A stretch of 64,000 bases of DNA from Ardenticatenaceae bacterium (lineage in GTDB: Bacteria; Chloroflexota; Anaerolineae; Promineifilales; Promineifilaceae): contig JACKBN010000013.1 of assembly GCA_020634565.1 (NCBI GenBank), positions 1 to 64,000 on the forward strand, written 5' to 3'. The number at the start of each line of letters is the position of its first letter. The stretch's first letter is position 1. Below, piece by piece: positions 9,440 to 17,719 of this stretch. The notes beneath the pieces are model-generated. The model saw only the letters and a list, made by a program, of their open reading frames with translations. It made no database searches and was not told the origin of the DNA. The translations under genes were made by a program, and so were the position numbers.

Positions 9440-10370
9440 TTTTTATGGACGATGCAACTGCGGGTCTAACTTGCACCTGAGGGGTATGTTTTTTCCCGGT
9501 CAACACAGCAGGTGCGGACCGGTACAGAATGCTTCCTTCAATTAAACCAACTTGCCAGCCAAGCTGAAAAGCAAACTTGGCGCCGTTACCTTGCCGTAGC
9601 AACCGCCTCAAAAGCCGATACCAATCGCGCCAGTATTTTCGCCACGGTTTGGCAATACGATCTGTTCCCCGGTATCGACTATAAAGCTGCGTGTTATACC
9701 TGGCCCAGGTGCGGGCTTGATAATACACATCCTGCCAATTGTCATTGCTGCGAATGTAAATGACTGCCTCGGAGACAAATTTGAGTTCAATCCCTTCACG
9801 CTGGAGACGAAGACAATAATCTGTATCCTGCAGGCGAGGCATAGCTTCATCAAAACCGCCAATGGCTTTGTGGGCGGATTTATGCACACCCAATCCGCAG
9901 CCCCCTGCGTGGTAGGCATAGGGTGGATACCAAAGCTGTTGCAGTTCGGTAGCCTGGTTGCCGCCCATGTAATCTTGCCCTGGCTGCTTATTCAGACGTG
10001 TGTAATCAAATGCAGAAGCAACGGCCGTATACTGCTGTAGCGCTTCGCCGATAGCGGCTAGCCATCCAGGCGCAACCACGTCATCCGCATCACAAAAAAC
10101 AACGGCTTCGGCCTGTGCGGTCGTTACACCCAAATTGCGGGCAAAGGAAACACCCCGTTTTGCCGAGGCATCCAATATTCGCATATGGGGGATTTTCGCC
10201 ATGTACTGTTCGGCAATGGCGCGTGTGTTGTCAGTAGAGCCATTATCTGCCAGGAGAAGTTCCCACGGCTTGTCCCATTGCTGAACGGCCAGGGCATCTA
10301 GCTGAGCTGCCAAAGTCTTTGCGCCGTTGTAGCAGGGTATGATAACGCTGAGTTCCATGTTATTTTCCAT
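9405..10370 (-). CDS. Family 2 glycosyltransferase
   Basis: A 321-residue GT2 enzyme transferring an activated sugar to the growing surface polymer. The GT-A fold motifs are ELSVIIPCYNG, LLADNGSTDNT, KRGVSFARNLG and the metal-binding VFCDADDVV. GGFDEAMPRLQDTDYCLR matches the acceptor-site ED motif in modified form. The C-terminal 70 residues are basic. There are two candidate ATGs, 10370 and 10358; the first overlaps the ABC ATPase gene by 11 bases, the second follows a GGAAAA. It is the only clear glycosyltransferase in the operon, so others must be encoded elsewhere. Confidence 0.88.
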   Translation of the reverse strand: MENNMELSVIIPCYNGAKTLAAQLDALAVQQWDKPWELLLADNGSTDNTRAIAEQYMAKIPHMRILDASAKRGVSFARNLGVTTAQAEAVVFCDADDVVAPGWLAAIGEALQQYTAVASAFDYTRLNKQPGQDYMGGNQATELQQLWYPPYAYHAGGCGLGVHKSAHKAIGGFDEAMPRLQDTDYCLRLQREGIELKFVSEAVIYIRSNDNWQDVYYQARTWARYNTQLYSRYRGTDRIAKPWRKYWRDWYRLLRRLLRQGNGAKFAFQLGWQVGLIEGSILYRSAPAVLTGKKHTPQVQVRPAVASSIKNENQSRSQIHS

Positions 10371-11664
10371 TCGGATAATATTGCGTTTCCCATTCTAGCG
10401 AGGGCCGCACCAGGCCTGGCATCGTCCCGGCAAAGTCGCCACGGGCTGAATCGCCGTCCATGTTATCCACAACCTGAAAAGCCACTGCGTCGGACTCATA
10501 AAACTGTCGGATGATTGGCTCTAGGGTAATCAGTGAAGCCTGAACAAAAACCGTGCCTTCTGCCAAAAAATTACCGGGCACGCAGGCCTTACTGATGTAT
10601 CGCCCAGACGGCCGTTCCTGGCCACGCCACTCCGGATCCAGATCATTCGCTACAAACAGCTTAATGCCCTCTTCGTTCACAAAGTGGAAATGGGGCAGCA
10701 GCTTGTAACCCGGCTTCAACACATCAAACGCCATCTCCACCGTGAACGGCTTGCGAATGTCCACAGTATCGGTTGCTTCACCAGACGCCGCGCGAATGTA
10801 CACACCGCGTAAGCGAGCTATTTCACCACCCGGTGCCAGATTTGGATCTGCCCACTCACGAGCGCCCACTGTACCCAAACCAGTCTGCATATAAGAGGCT
10901 ACAACTTTGTGAGACAAGCCATCATCAGTGATACGGCCGTTCTCCAGCAAAAGAGCTCTTTCACACAGCCGCGTTACCGAAGACATGTTATGCGAAACAA
11001 AAATAACAGTCCGTCCCCCGTGGCTCACGTCCTGCATCTTGTTCAGGCACTTACGTTGAAAACGCGCATCTCCAACAGACAGCACCTCGTCTACCAGAAG
11101 AATCTCCGGATCAAGGTGAGCCGCCACAGCAAAGGCCAAACGTACGCGCATACCGCTAGAATAATGCTTCACTGGCGTATCGATAAACTTCTCAACCTCG
11201 GCAAAGTCTACAATCTCATCAAACTGGCGGTCGATCTCAAACCGTTTCATGCCCAGAATGGCACCATTCAGATAAACGTTTTCGCGTCCACTCAGCTCCG
11301 GATGAAACCCCGTGCCAACCTCTAGCAAAGAGCCAACACGCCCATGTATACGCGCAATGCCTTCTGTAGGCTCTGTAATCCGAGAAAGCACCTTAAGCAG
11401 CGTGCTTTTTCCCGCGCCGTTCCGGCCAATCAGGCCCACCACCTCGCCGTGATCCACCTCAAAAGAGATGTCCTTCAAAGCCCAGATTTCTTCATACAAA
11501 TCGGCCGCGCCAGAGGAATGACCTTGCAACAAGCTGCGCGCCCGCCGCAGCGGAGACATAAACGCAGTCGCCAAAGTGTCCCGAATGGTATGATACTTAG
11601 TTTGCACCCCACCAATATGATATTTTTTTCCGATGTTTTCCACCGAGATAGCAAAATTACTCAT
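10360..11664 (-). CDS. wzt: Polysaccharide ABC exporter ATPase, Wzt type with C-terminal substrate domain
   Basis: ATP-binding subunit of a polysaccharide exporter, 434 residues. The nucleotide-binding domain (1-250) shows Walker A GRNGAGKST, GTGFHPELSGRENVYLNG, signature YSSGMRVRLAFA, Walker B EILLVDEVLSVGD and the switch His in FVSHN. Residues 280-430 are a beta-sandwich like the Wzt C-terminal domain that, in O-antigen exporters, recognises a terminal cap. That suggests the glycan is capped before export. It lies five bases from the permease gene. Confidence 0.92.
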   Translation of the reverse strand: MSNFAISVENIGKKYHIGGVQTKYHTIRDTLATAFMSPLRRARSLLQGHSSGAADLYEEIWALKDISFEVDHGEVVGLIGRNGAGKSTLLKVLSRITEPTEGIARIHGRVGSLLEVGTGFHPELSGRENVYLNGAILGMKRFEIDRQFDEIVDFAEVEKFIDTPVKHYSSGMRVRLAFAVAAHLDPEILLVDEVLSVGDARFQRKCLNKMQDVSHGGRTVIFVSHNMSSVTRLCERALLLENGRITDDGLSHKVVASYMQTGLGTVGAREWADPNLAPGGEIARLRGVYIRAASGEATDTVDIRKPFTVEMAFDVLKPGYKLLPHFHFVNEEGIKLFVANDLDPEWRGQERPSGRYISKACVPGNFLAEGTVFVQASLITLEPIIRQFYESDAVAFQVVDNMDGDSARGDFAGTMPGLVRPSLEWETQYYPNGK

Positions 11665-11669
11665 GTTTG

Positions 11670-12542
11670 TTATGCCACGTCTGCAAAAGTTTTTTCCATA
11701 CGCCGGAAATAATAAGCGCCACTAATCAGTAAGATAATGGATGCAACAACAGAAGCCACCAAAATGGGTCCAGGAGTCGAGTCTGTATTCAACAACGCCC
11801 AGCGAAACCCTTCCACAACGCCTGCCATCGGGTTCAAACCGTACAACACCCGCCACGGTTCCGGTATCAAAGAACTGGGATAGGTAATGGGTGTGGCAAA
11901 CAGCCAAAGTTGTGTCAAAAAGGGCACCACGTACCGCACATCCCGAAACTGGACGTTCATAGCCGACAACCATAAACCTACTCCCATTGCGGTGACAATA
12001 GCAAGCAAGAGAAAAAGTGGAAGCCACAGCACGTTACTGGTCAGATTCAGAGAAAACCCTTCCACATTGAGTACGTCATACCCTACTATCATCAAGATCA
12101 GTACAAGGAAAGCCAGAACGAAATCTACGATTCCAGAAAGAGCGGCCGTTATCGGTAAAATCAGGCGCGGAAAGTAAATCTTCTTGATCATGTTGGAGCT
12201 GGTCACCAGACTGCTAGAAGAGGTAGAAATACCACTGGTAAAAAACTGCCACGGAACCAAGGCAGCAAAGCTCCAAAGCGGATATGGAATGCCATCTGAT
12301 GGAATGTTGGCCAGCTTACCAAAAAACAAACTGAACACCACCATGTTCATAAATGGCACAATGATCGCCCAGGCTGCACCCAAAATGGTTTGCTTATAGC
12401 GAACCTTGATGTCTCGCCAGATAAAGAAGTAGAGCAATTCCCGGTACTTCCACACCTCATCCAGCTGCAAAGACACCCAGCCGCGCGATGGCCTAATTAC
12501 TGTTATAGGTATATCAGTAAGCGGCGTCATATTGCTCGACAT
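11670..12542 (-). CDS. wzm: Polysaccharide ABC exporter permease, Wzm type
   Basis: Membrane subunit of the exporter, 290 residues with six predicted transmembrane helices. The cytoplasmic N-terminus contains the conserved WRDIKVRYKQTILG segment of the ABC-2 polysaccharide/polyol phosphate export family, followed by WAIIVPF and LVPWQFF. Together with the adjacent Wzt-like ATPase it would flip lipid-linked polysaccharide across the cytoplasmic membrane. The start overlaps the epimerase gene by 29 bases; an internal ATG at 12530 is also possible. Confidence 0.92.
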   Translation of the reverse strand: MSSNMTPLTDIPITVIRPSRGWVSLQLDEVWKYRELLYFFIWRDIKVRYKQTILGAAWAIIVPFMNMVVFSLFFGKLANIPSDGIPYPLWSFAALVPWQFFTSGISTSSSSLVTSSNMIKKIYFPRLILPITAALSGIVDFVLAFLVLILMIVGYDVLNVEGFSLNLTSNVLWLPLFLLLAIVTAMGVGLWLSAMNVQFRDVRYVVPFLTQLWLFATPITYPSSLIPEPWRVLYGLNPMAGVVEGFRWALLNTDSTPGPILVASVVASIILLISGAYYFRRMEKTFADVA

Positions 12543-13509
12543 TATTCTTTTCCATAACCTGTGCTTTAATCCATTGGTAAGTCTGCGCTAAACCATCTTC
12601 TAATGAGATTTCCGGTTCCCATCCCAAGACTTCACGCAGTTTTGTGTTGTCTGAATTACGGCCGCGTACCCCTTGGGGGCCCTCAATGTGCTTCTTCTTA
12701 ACGTCAATTTCAGCAATATTCGCCACAATATCAACCAACTGATTGATCGTAACCATACGATCTTGCCCCAAGTTCAACGGTTCTGAGTAATCCGAGCGCA
12801 TTAACTTATACAAACCGGTAATGCAATCATCAATATAACAAAAAGAGCGTGTCTGCTCTCCGTCACCCCAAATCTCAATTTCAGGATTGCCCGTCAAACT
12901 GGCGGCAGCAACCTTGCGGCACATAGCAGCGGGCGCTTTCTCACGCCCCCCATCCCAGGTTCCAAGCGGGCCGAAGATATTATGGAAGCGTACTATGCGC
13001 ACCTCCATGTCAAATTCTTCACCATAATGCGTACAAAGCCGTTCCGTAACCAGCTTTTCCCAGCCATAAGCATCTTGAGGCTGTGCTGGATAAGCATCTT
13101 CTTCCTTCAAAGGAGCAATGTTAGCTTCTAACTGCTTATATTCTGGATAAACACAAGCGGAAGAAGTATATAAATATCGTTTTACACCATTTTCCCGTGC
13201 GGCTTCTATGGTATGTACATTAATTAAGATATTGTTGTGTAGAATTTGGGAATGGTTTGAAGAAATAAATCCCATGCCCCCCATATCGGCGGCCAAAGCG
13301 TAAACTTCGTCAACATCTTTGGTAGCTTCCAGGCAATTTTCCCAGCGCCGCAGATCAAGAAGTTTAAATTCATCTGCATCTGTGGGCGCAAATTCAGGCA
13401 TTTTAATATCAACACCACGAACCCAGTAGCCCTTGTTCTTCAAAAAAGTTACCAGGTGATGACCTATAAAACCACCGGCACCGGTAACGAGAATTTTTGT
13501 GTTTTGCAT
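12514..13509 (-). CDS. GDP-mannose 3,5-epimerase-like NAD-dependent epimerase
   Basis: A 331-residue extended short-chain dehydrogenase closely resembling plant GDP-mannose 3,5-epimerase, which makes GDP-L-galactose. Diagnostic segments are ALAADMGGMGFISSNHS, SSACVYPEYKQ, QDAYGWEK (the YxxxK pair), GTWDGGREKAPAA, GEQTRSFCYIDDC and GVRGRNSDNTK. The cofactor site is TGAGGFIGHH. It is the first gene of the packed operon and has a strong ribosome binding site (AGGAGATATACA before ATG). It probably supplies L-galactose or L-gulose residues to the polymer. Confidence 0.88.
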   Translation of the reverse strand: MQNTKILVTGAGGFIGHHLVTFLKNKGYWVRGVDIKMPEFAPTDADEFKLLDLRRWENCLEATKDVDEVYALAADMGGMGFISSNHSQILHNNILINVHTIEAARENGVKRYLYTSSACVYPEYKQLEANIAPLKEEDAYPAQPQDAYGWEKLVTERLCTHYGEEFDMEVRIVRFHNIFGPLGTWDGGREKAPAAMCRKVAAASLTGNPEIEIWGDGEQTRSFCYIDDCITGLYKLMRSDYSEPLNLGQDRMVTINQLVDIVANIAEIDVKKKHIEGPQGVRGRNSDNTKLREVLGWEPEISLEDGLAQTYQWIKAQVMEKNNVEQYDAAY

Positions 13510-13719
13510 TGTATATCTCCTCTTGTTGATTTATATAAATTTGGGGGACTTTATGGCACGTCTCTCAATTAAGGCATAAGTAACGCAAGAAATTTTGGCA
13601 GGCTCCGCCGTTGGATGCTTTCGCACCCTTGAGAATAAATCGTCGATCCTCTGAACCCAGATACAGGCTAAACAGGGGAATCAAATTGCTCATTACACAC
13701 GTAATTTATAAATCTAAAT
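13510..13719. promoter_or_regulatory. Leader between the antiterminator gene and the polysaccharide operon, left of the IS
   Basis: About 210 non-coding bases directly upstream (on the minus strand) of the epimerase gene. Joined to 14795-14921 across the insertion sequence, this would form a ~330-base leader between the antiterminator gene and the operon, a place where an RfaH-type factor would act. I looked for an ops-like GGCGGTAGC element and found none. No convincing promoter was recognised. Confidence 0.35.
13711..13719 (+). repeat. 9-bp target-site duplication, left copy
   Basis: AATCTAAAT immediately left of the insertion sequence is repeated exactly at 14786-14794. Nine bases is the duplication length made by IS903-type IS5 elements, so the insertion is recent and complete. 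Confidence 0.92.
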
Positions 13720-14785
13720 GGCTTTGTTGCATAAATCAAAGCGTGTAAGCTAGAGGTATGACCAAGCAACGAAAAGCCAACAAGAATAAAAAAGCATCCT
13801 ATAAAGTGAAAAACTGGGCTCAGTACAACCAAAGTCTCATCAATAGAGGCTCACTGACTATTTGGATAACACCAGAAGTCCTCAACAGTTGGAAGGATCA
13901 ACGACCCGCGCAACGTGGTGCCCAGTTTGAATACTCAGATTTAGCTATCGAGGCATTATTAGCGCTGAAATTTCTGCTGAAATTACCTTACCGTGCGACC
14001 CAGGGTTTTGGGCAATCATTGTTCAATTTGCTAGAAATTGAGTTGCCTGTGCCCAATTACACCACGCTGTCGCGTCGGGCCAACTCCCTCACGGTTGCAT
14101 TGCCGCGACAGTCAGAAACGGTTCGGCATATTGTCATGGATTCCACAGGTCTTAAAGTGTATGGTGAGGGTGAATGGAAAGTACGCCAACATGGCTATTC
14201 CAAGCGGCGTACCTGGCGTAAGATCCACCTCTCGATTGACCCAGAAACGCAAGAGATTGTGGTCGCTCAACTCACACCCAACAGCGTGACCGATGGCCAA
14301 GCTGGGGTAACCATGCTCCAAGAATTGCCCAATACACCCGACCAAGTGACTGGCGATGGGGGCTATGATAAACGGCCGTTTTACCAAGAATGCCAAGCCC
14401 TCTCAATTGGCAAAATCGTTGTGCCACCACAACGCAATGCCAAAATCTGGCAACATGGCAACTGTAAACTGCCGCCGCATCCGCGAGACCAAAATCTGCG
14501 CTATATCCGACAGCACGGTCGTAAAAAGTGGAAACGAGACCACGACTACCACCAGCGCTCTCTGGCCGAAACAACCATGTTTCGTTACAAGCGGCTGTTT
14601 GGGGCTGAATTGCAGTCGCGTGATGATGAGTCCCAGCGCAACGAAGCGAGGCTAAAATGTGCCATTTTGAATCGCATGACGGCCTTGGGACTGCCCGATA
14701 GCTATAAGGTTGTTAACGTTTAGTGGTTGGATGACAACCACATGTCTATCATTTGCGGCCTTGTTGTTTTTCATGCAACAAAGCC
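13720..14785 (+). mobile_element. IS5-family (IS903 group) insertion sequence, complete
   Basis: A 1066-base element bounded by inverted repeats GGCTTTGTTGCAT (13720-13732) and its complement at 14773-14785, 13 of 13 identical. They closely resemble the ends of IS903. The flanking 9-bp direct repeats are perfect, and one transposase gene fills the element. It sits between the NusG-like gene and the polysaccharide operon, where it could block or supply transcription. Confidence 0.95.
13758..14723 (+). CDS. IS5-family DDE transposase
   Basis: A 321-residue transposase with an RNase H-like DDE domain. The catalytic residues are Asp128 in VMDSTGLKVYGEGEW, Asp200 in GDGGYD and Glu271 in HQRSLAETTMFRYKRLFG, the Y-(2)-R-(3)-E-(6)-K style signature of IS4/IS5-type enzymes. 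The N-terminal 35 residues are basic. It appears intact, so the element may be active. It contains one ACGGCCGT site (about 14372), in the KRPF segment, suggesting that the element is at home in this genome rather than newly arrived. Confidence 0.95.
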   Translation: MTKQRKANKNKKASYKVKNWAQYNQSLINRGSLTIWITPEVLNSWKDQRPAQRGAQFEYSDLAIEALLALKFLLKLPYRATQGFGQSLFNLLEIELPVPNYTTLSRRANSLTVALPRQSETVRHIVMDSTGLKVYGEGEWKVRQHGYSKRRTWRKIHLSIDPETQEIVVAQLTPNSVTDGQAGVTMLQELPNTPDQVTGDGGYDKRPFYQECQALSIGKIVVPPQRNAKIWQHGNCKLPPHPRDQNLRYIRQHGRKKWKRDHDYHQRSLAETTMFRYKRLFGAELQSRDDESQRNEARLKCAILNRMTALGLPDSYKVVNV

Positions 14786-14794
14786 AATCTAAAT
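14786..14794 (+). repeat. 9-bp target-site duplication, right copy
   Basis: AATCTAAAT immediately right of the insertion sequence, identical to 13711-13719. Confidence 0.92.
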
Positions 14795-14921
14795 TAAGAA
14801 TCAAAACCAGAGCAACTTCAAAGCAAAAAACGATACATTTTGCCTGTGATTCTCAACGATTAATCATCATATGTCGGCTTTCCGGAGCGATGGCTACAAC
14901 AGAAAACTTTTTTCTTCAACT

Positions 14922-15491
14922 TCAGTGTTTAATTCGACGTCCACGACCTCGTGTTCTACGAGGTCTTTTTCCTAGATGTTGATCTTGGCTTGGACTTTTT
15001 TCAATATCGGACACATCCAACCGAATCCGACGCTGTTGTTCAAGGATAGTTAACAAAACGTGCACCCGCTTGCTGGGTGTCGTTGGTCCCTCAAATATAG
15101 CTTCCATGTCCTTTAGTGGACCATGCAGAATGCGCACAGAATCACCTTGTTTAAAGGTCGGCTTGCCCATTTCATGGATCTGGCTATTTAGTTTTTCTAT
15201 CTTTACTTGAATGTGGTGAATTAGTTCTGGGGAAAGATGGATTGGCTCATCCCCATAGCTTACGATGTTTCGTAACCCTGATGCCCATCTCCATAAAGCA
15301 ACATCCAGCGCCTGCAAATTGGCGGACATAAACAAATAGCAGGGAAAAAATGGAGAATGAACAGTCTCAGTGCTATTTTTTCTACAGATTTCTGGAAGAT
15401 AAACTTCTACACCTGATTGTTCTAAGACAGCAGCAACTTTATACTCAGCTTTAGGCTTGGTAAATAAAGCATACCATTTTTGTTGCGACAT
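14922..15491 (-). CDS. NusG/RfaH-like transcription antiterminator
   Basis: A 189-residue NusG-family protein. The NGN domain (KWYALFTKPKAEYKVAAVLEQ, then SPFFPCYLFMS) binds RNA polymerase. A KOW-like domain follows (FKQGDSVRILHGPLKDMEAIFE), and the tail is very basic (GKRPRRTRGRGRRIK). Specialised paralogs of this type sit next to capsule or O-antigen operons and prevent premature termination in them. Its position ahead of the 13.5-kb operon, same strand, fits that role. I chose ATG 15491, preceded by GGAAGGGGAA; a TTG at 15503 would add four residues. It lacks the ACGGCCGT motif and is AT-richer than its neighbours. Confidence 0.85.
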   Translation of the reverse strand: MSQQKWYALFTKPKAEYKVAAVLEQSGVEVYLPEICRKNSTETVHSPFFPCYLFMSANLQALDVALWRWASGLRNIVSYGDEPIHLSPELIHHIQVKIEKLNSQIHEMGKPTFKQGDSVRILHGPLKDMEAIFEGPTTPSKRVHVLLTILEQQRRIRLDVSDIEKSPSQDQHLGKRPRRTRGRGRRIKH

Positions 15492-16011
15492 TTCCCCTTC
15501 CAATTATTGTACTCAAACTTACAAGGACTCAAGTACAACATAAACATATGTCAGCATGAACACTTCATACAAAAACAGTGATGTAACGGTATATGATTCT
15601 TTTTTGTGGGATTTTAAGCGGGAACCAGTAAGGTTAATCGGTTGACGCGTTATCTACATTATTTCACCGATTGCTGGGTCGCAAGGTATTTTTGAGTGAC
15701 CCTACTTTCCCCTGGTCATACTTCCTTGCATACTCTCAAATTGAGTTTATGCAAACCTTTGCAGCAACGAGAATTCCGTAAAAAGCTTCGATATGATCTT
15801 CTCTTCCGTGAGAAGGGGTTGGCAGTCAAGTAATACAAAATTCCAAGATACAACGCCCCTTACTATACCGTTTTTCCCTTACGAGTTGCCTTACAAAAAT
15901 ATTACTCTCTTCCATTTTCCCCTTGAACGACAACCGCCCAGATCAACAGATCTCATCTAAAATCAGCAGGCAAAAAAGGTTCAATTTTTATGGCTTTTTG
16001 GGTAAATATGG
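15492..16011. other. Long non-coding spacer
   Basis: About 520 AT-rich bases between the antiterminator gene and the kinase gene, without a credible gene, tRNA or terminator. It contains none of the abundant palindromes. It may hold the promoter for the antiterminator gene, but I could not identify a confident -35/-10 pair. Confidence 0.4.
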
Positions 16012-17001
16012 CTATCCCAACAACACATTGGCTGAGTGCAATAAAGGTTGGCGCAGGACGGCCGTTTCCAACCCAACCGGCTCCATCCCCAACAAGACGC
16101 CGCCAACCACTGGTGGTGCTTCCAATCGTACCAGAGTGGCTCCAGGAGCGGCTGCCTGGATTGTTTGCCGCATGGGGCTGATGAGCGGCTCACCACCCTT
16201 GTATAAACTGCCAGACAGCACGACATCGAAGGTTTCAGCGGCCAGATCCAGCTGGTGAATGACCCCAACTGCCAGACTGCCCAGCTCCTGTCCGGCCCAG
16301 GTGATGATCTCCTGGGCCACTAAATCACCTTGAGCAGCCAGCTCAAAAACAAGCGGCGCATCTGCCGCTACAAGCTGGTAGCGTTCACGCACCAGACCTG
16401 CTAACAAATCAACCACATCCGCAGCGCCCGTTTGGGCCACGAAGGCATTGCTGAGGGCAGTTGCTGGCCCGCGCTGCGTCCAGGCGGCGGCGACGGCCTG
16501 CACCGCCCGGGCAACAATCTCAGATGCGCCACCGTATTCGCCAAACCAGGGACCCATCCCGGTAACACGCCCTTCGCGACCCTGACGATCGCGTCCCAGA
16601 CAGTTGTTGCTGGTTCCAGCCACGACCACCACGCCCCACCCTGCTCTGGCCCCAGCCACCAAGCCAACGAGCGTGTCGTTGCCCAAAGCATAGCGAGCAT
16701 TGACCAGGCTCAACGATTCGATGATTTTTATGTGACCGGGACGATCTTCGGGCCAATCGTAGCCTGCATAGCCAAATCCGGCCCCGGCAATGGCAGATTT
16801 TTCCAGGCCAGCCTGAGCCAACGCCTCATCCACGATGGTGTGCAGCACCTGCTGGGCCGCTTCCCAACCAATCGCTTCCCAACTGCCCGGCCCCGCTTGA
16901 CCAAAGCCCAGGCAACGGCCGTTCTCATCTGCAATGAGCGCGTGACTTTTACTGTTACCAATATCCACACCTAAAAAATAGCGCATGACTGTTTCATCCA
17001 T
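16012..17001 (-). CDS. BadF/BadG/BcrA ATPase-family sugar kinase (N-acetylglucosamine kinase-like)
   Basis: A 329-residue protein of the actin-like ATPase fold, most like N-acetylglucosamine kinases. The phosphate-1 motif is FLGVDIGNSKSHALIAD, the phosphate-2 region is VVVVAGTSNNCLG, and FDVVLSGSLYKGG is the adenosine motif. It would phosphorylate an amino or neutral sugar in the cytoplasm. The gene follows the nucleotidyltransferase with an 8-base overlap from ATG 17001 (MDETVM); a second ATG at 16986 is possible. It is the last gene of the sugar-salvage cassette. Confidence 0.8.
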   Translation of the reverse strand: MDETVMRYFLGVDIGNSKSHALIADENGRCLGFGQAGPGSWEAIGWEAAQQVLHTIVDEALAQAGLEKSAIAGAGFGYAGYDWPEDRPGHIKIIESLSLVNARYALGNDTLVGLVAGARAGWGVVVVAGTSNNCLGRDRQGREGRVTGMGPWFGEYGGASEIVARAVQAVAAAWTQRGPATALSNAFVAQTGAADVVDLLAGLVRERYQLVAADAPLVFELAAQGDLVAQEIITWAGQELGSLAVGVIHQLDLAAETFDVVLSGSLYKGGEPLISPMRQTIQAAAPGATLVRLEAPPVVGGVLLGMEPVGLETAVLRQPLLHSANVLLG

Positions 17002-17719
17002 CCAATTGCGGCGACCATTCGCGCGGGGTGGCCTGTACAAGACCGCTGGCCGTCAAACCAGCCGCCAGCAAGCGATTGATGACATCCTGAATCTCAAACT
17101 CACCGCGCGGCGACGGCCGTATCGCATCCAGCTCCGCCAACACGGCACCCGGCAATACAAACGTGAGCGAAGCGGTAAATGGATTCGCGATTTGGTCAGG
17201 CGTCGGCTTTTCGATGATACGCACAATACGGCAATCTTCGGCAAACTGCACGCTGCTGCGCCCGATGATGTCCGCCAGTGGCAGTTCTTTCAGGCTAATG
17301 GTCATATCCGTGCCATTTTGCTGATAAGCTTGCACCAAATCGGCCAGATAGGTGGGCGGCAAAATGTAATCGGTGGCGCTGAGCAGGAACGGCCGTTCCC
17401 GACTAAACAGTTCAGGATAGGCCCGCACGGCCGTTTGCAAGGCATGGGCCGTACCTAACATTTCTGGCTGGCGGCAGCAAACGGCCGTTAATCCCCAGGC
17501 CGCGCCATCTCCCACATAATCCTCAACCTGCTGCGCCAGATGATGGGTCACCAGGCAAACATTCTGGATGCCAGCCTGCGCCGTAGCCTGCAAAACGTAA
17601 TCCAGGGTGGGACGGCCGTTTACCGGCAGCAGGGGCTTTGGCGTGTGATCCGTATGGGGGCGCAGCCGCTTGCCCCGCCCCGCTGCCAAAAGGACGGCCG
17701 TTGTGGGCAGTTGGTTCAT
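16994..17719 (-). CDS. Sugar-1-phosphate nucleotidyltransferase
   Basis: A 241-residue nucleotidyltransferase joining a sugar 1-phosphate to an NTP. It has the LLAAGRGKRLRPHTDHTPKPLLPV signature in segments, LGTAHALQTA and SATDYILPP (metal Asp); EKPTPDQIAN and EFEIQDVINRL are typical of the glucose-1-phosphate thymidylyl/uridylyltransferase branch. No left-handed helix domain is attached. It has GGGAGG before ATG and overlaps the upstream kinase gene by ATGA. Sitting after a GHMP sugar-1-kinase, it probably activates that kinase's product. Confidence 0.85.
   Translation of the reverse strand: MNQLPTTAVLLAAGRGKRLRPHTDHTPKPLLPVNGRPTLDYVLQATAQAGIQNVCLVTHHLAQQVEDYVGDGAAWGLTAVCCRQPEMLGTAHALQTAVRAYPELFSRERPFLLSATDYILPPTYLADLVQAYQQNGTDMTISLKELPLADIIGRSSVQFAEDCRIVRIIEKPTPDQIANPFTASLTFVLPGAVLAELDAIRPSPRGEFEIQDVINRLLAAGLTASGLVQATPREWSPQLDG

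Noticed and set aside
13510..14921. Possible ops/JUMPStart element in the operon leader
   Set aside because: No GGCGGTAGC-like sequence found in either part of the leader, although a divergent factor could use another site.
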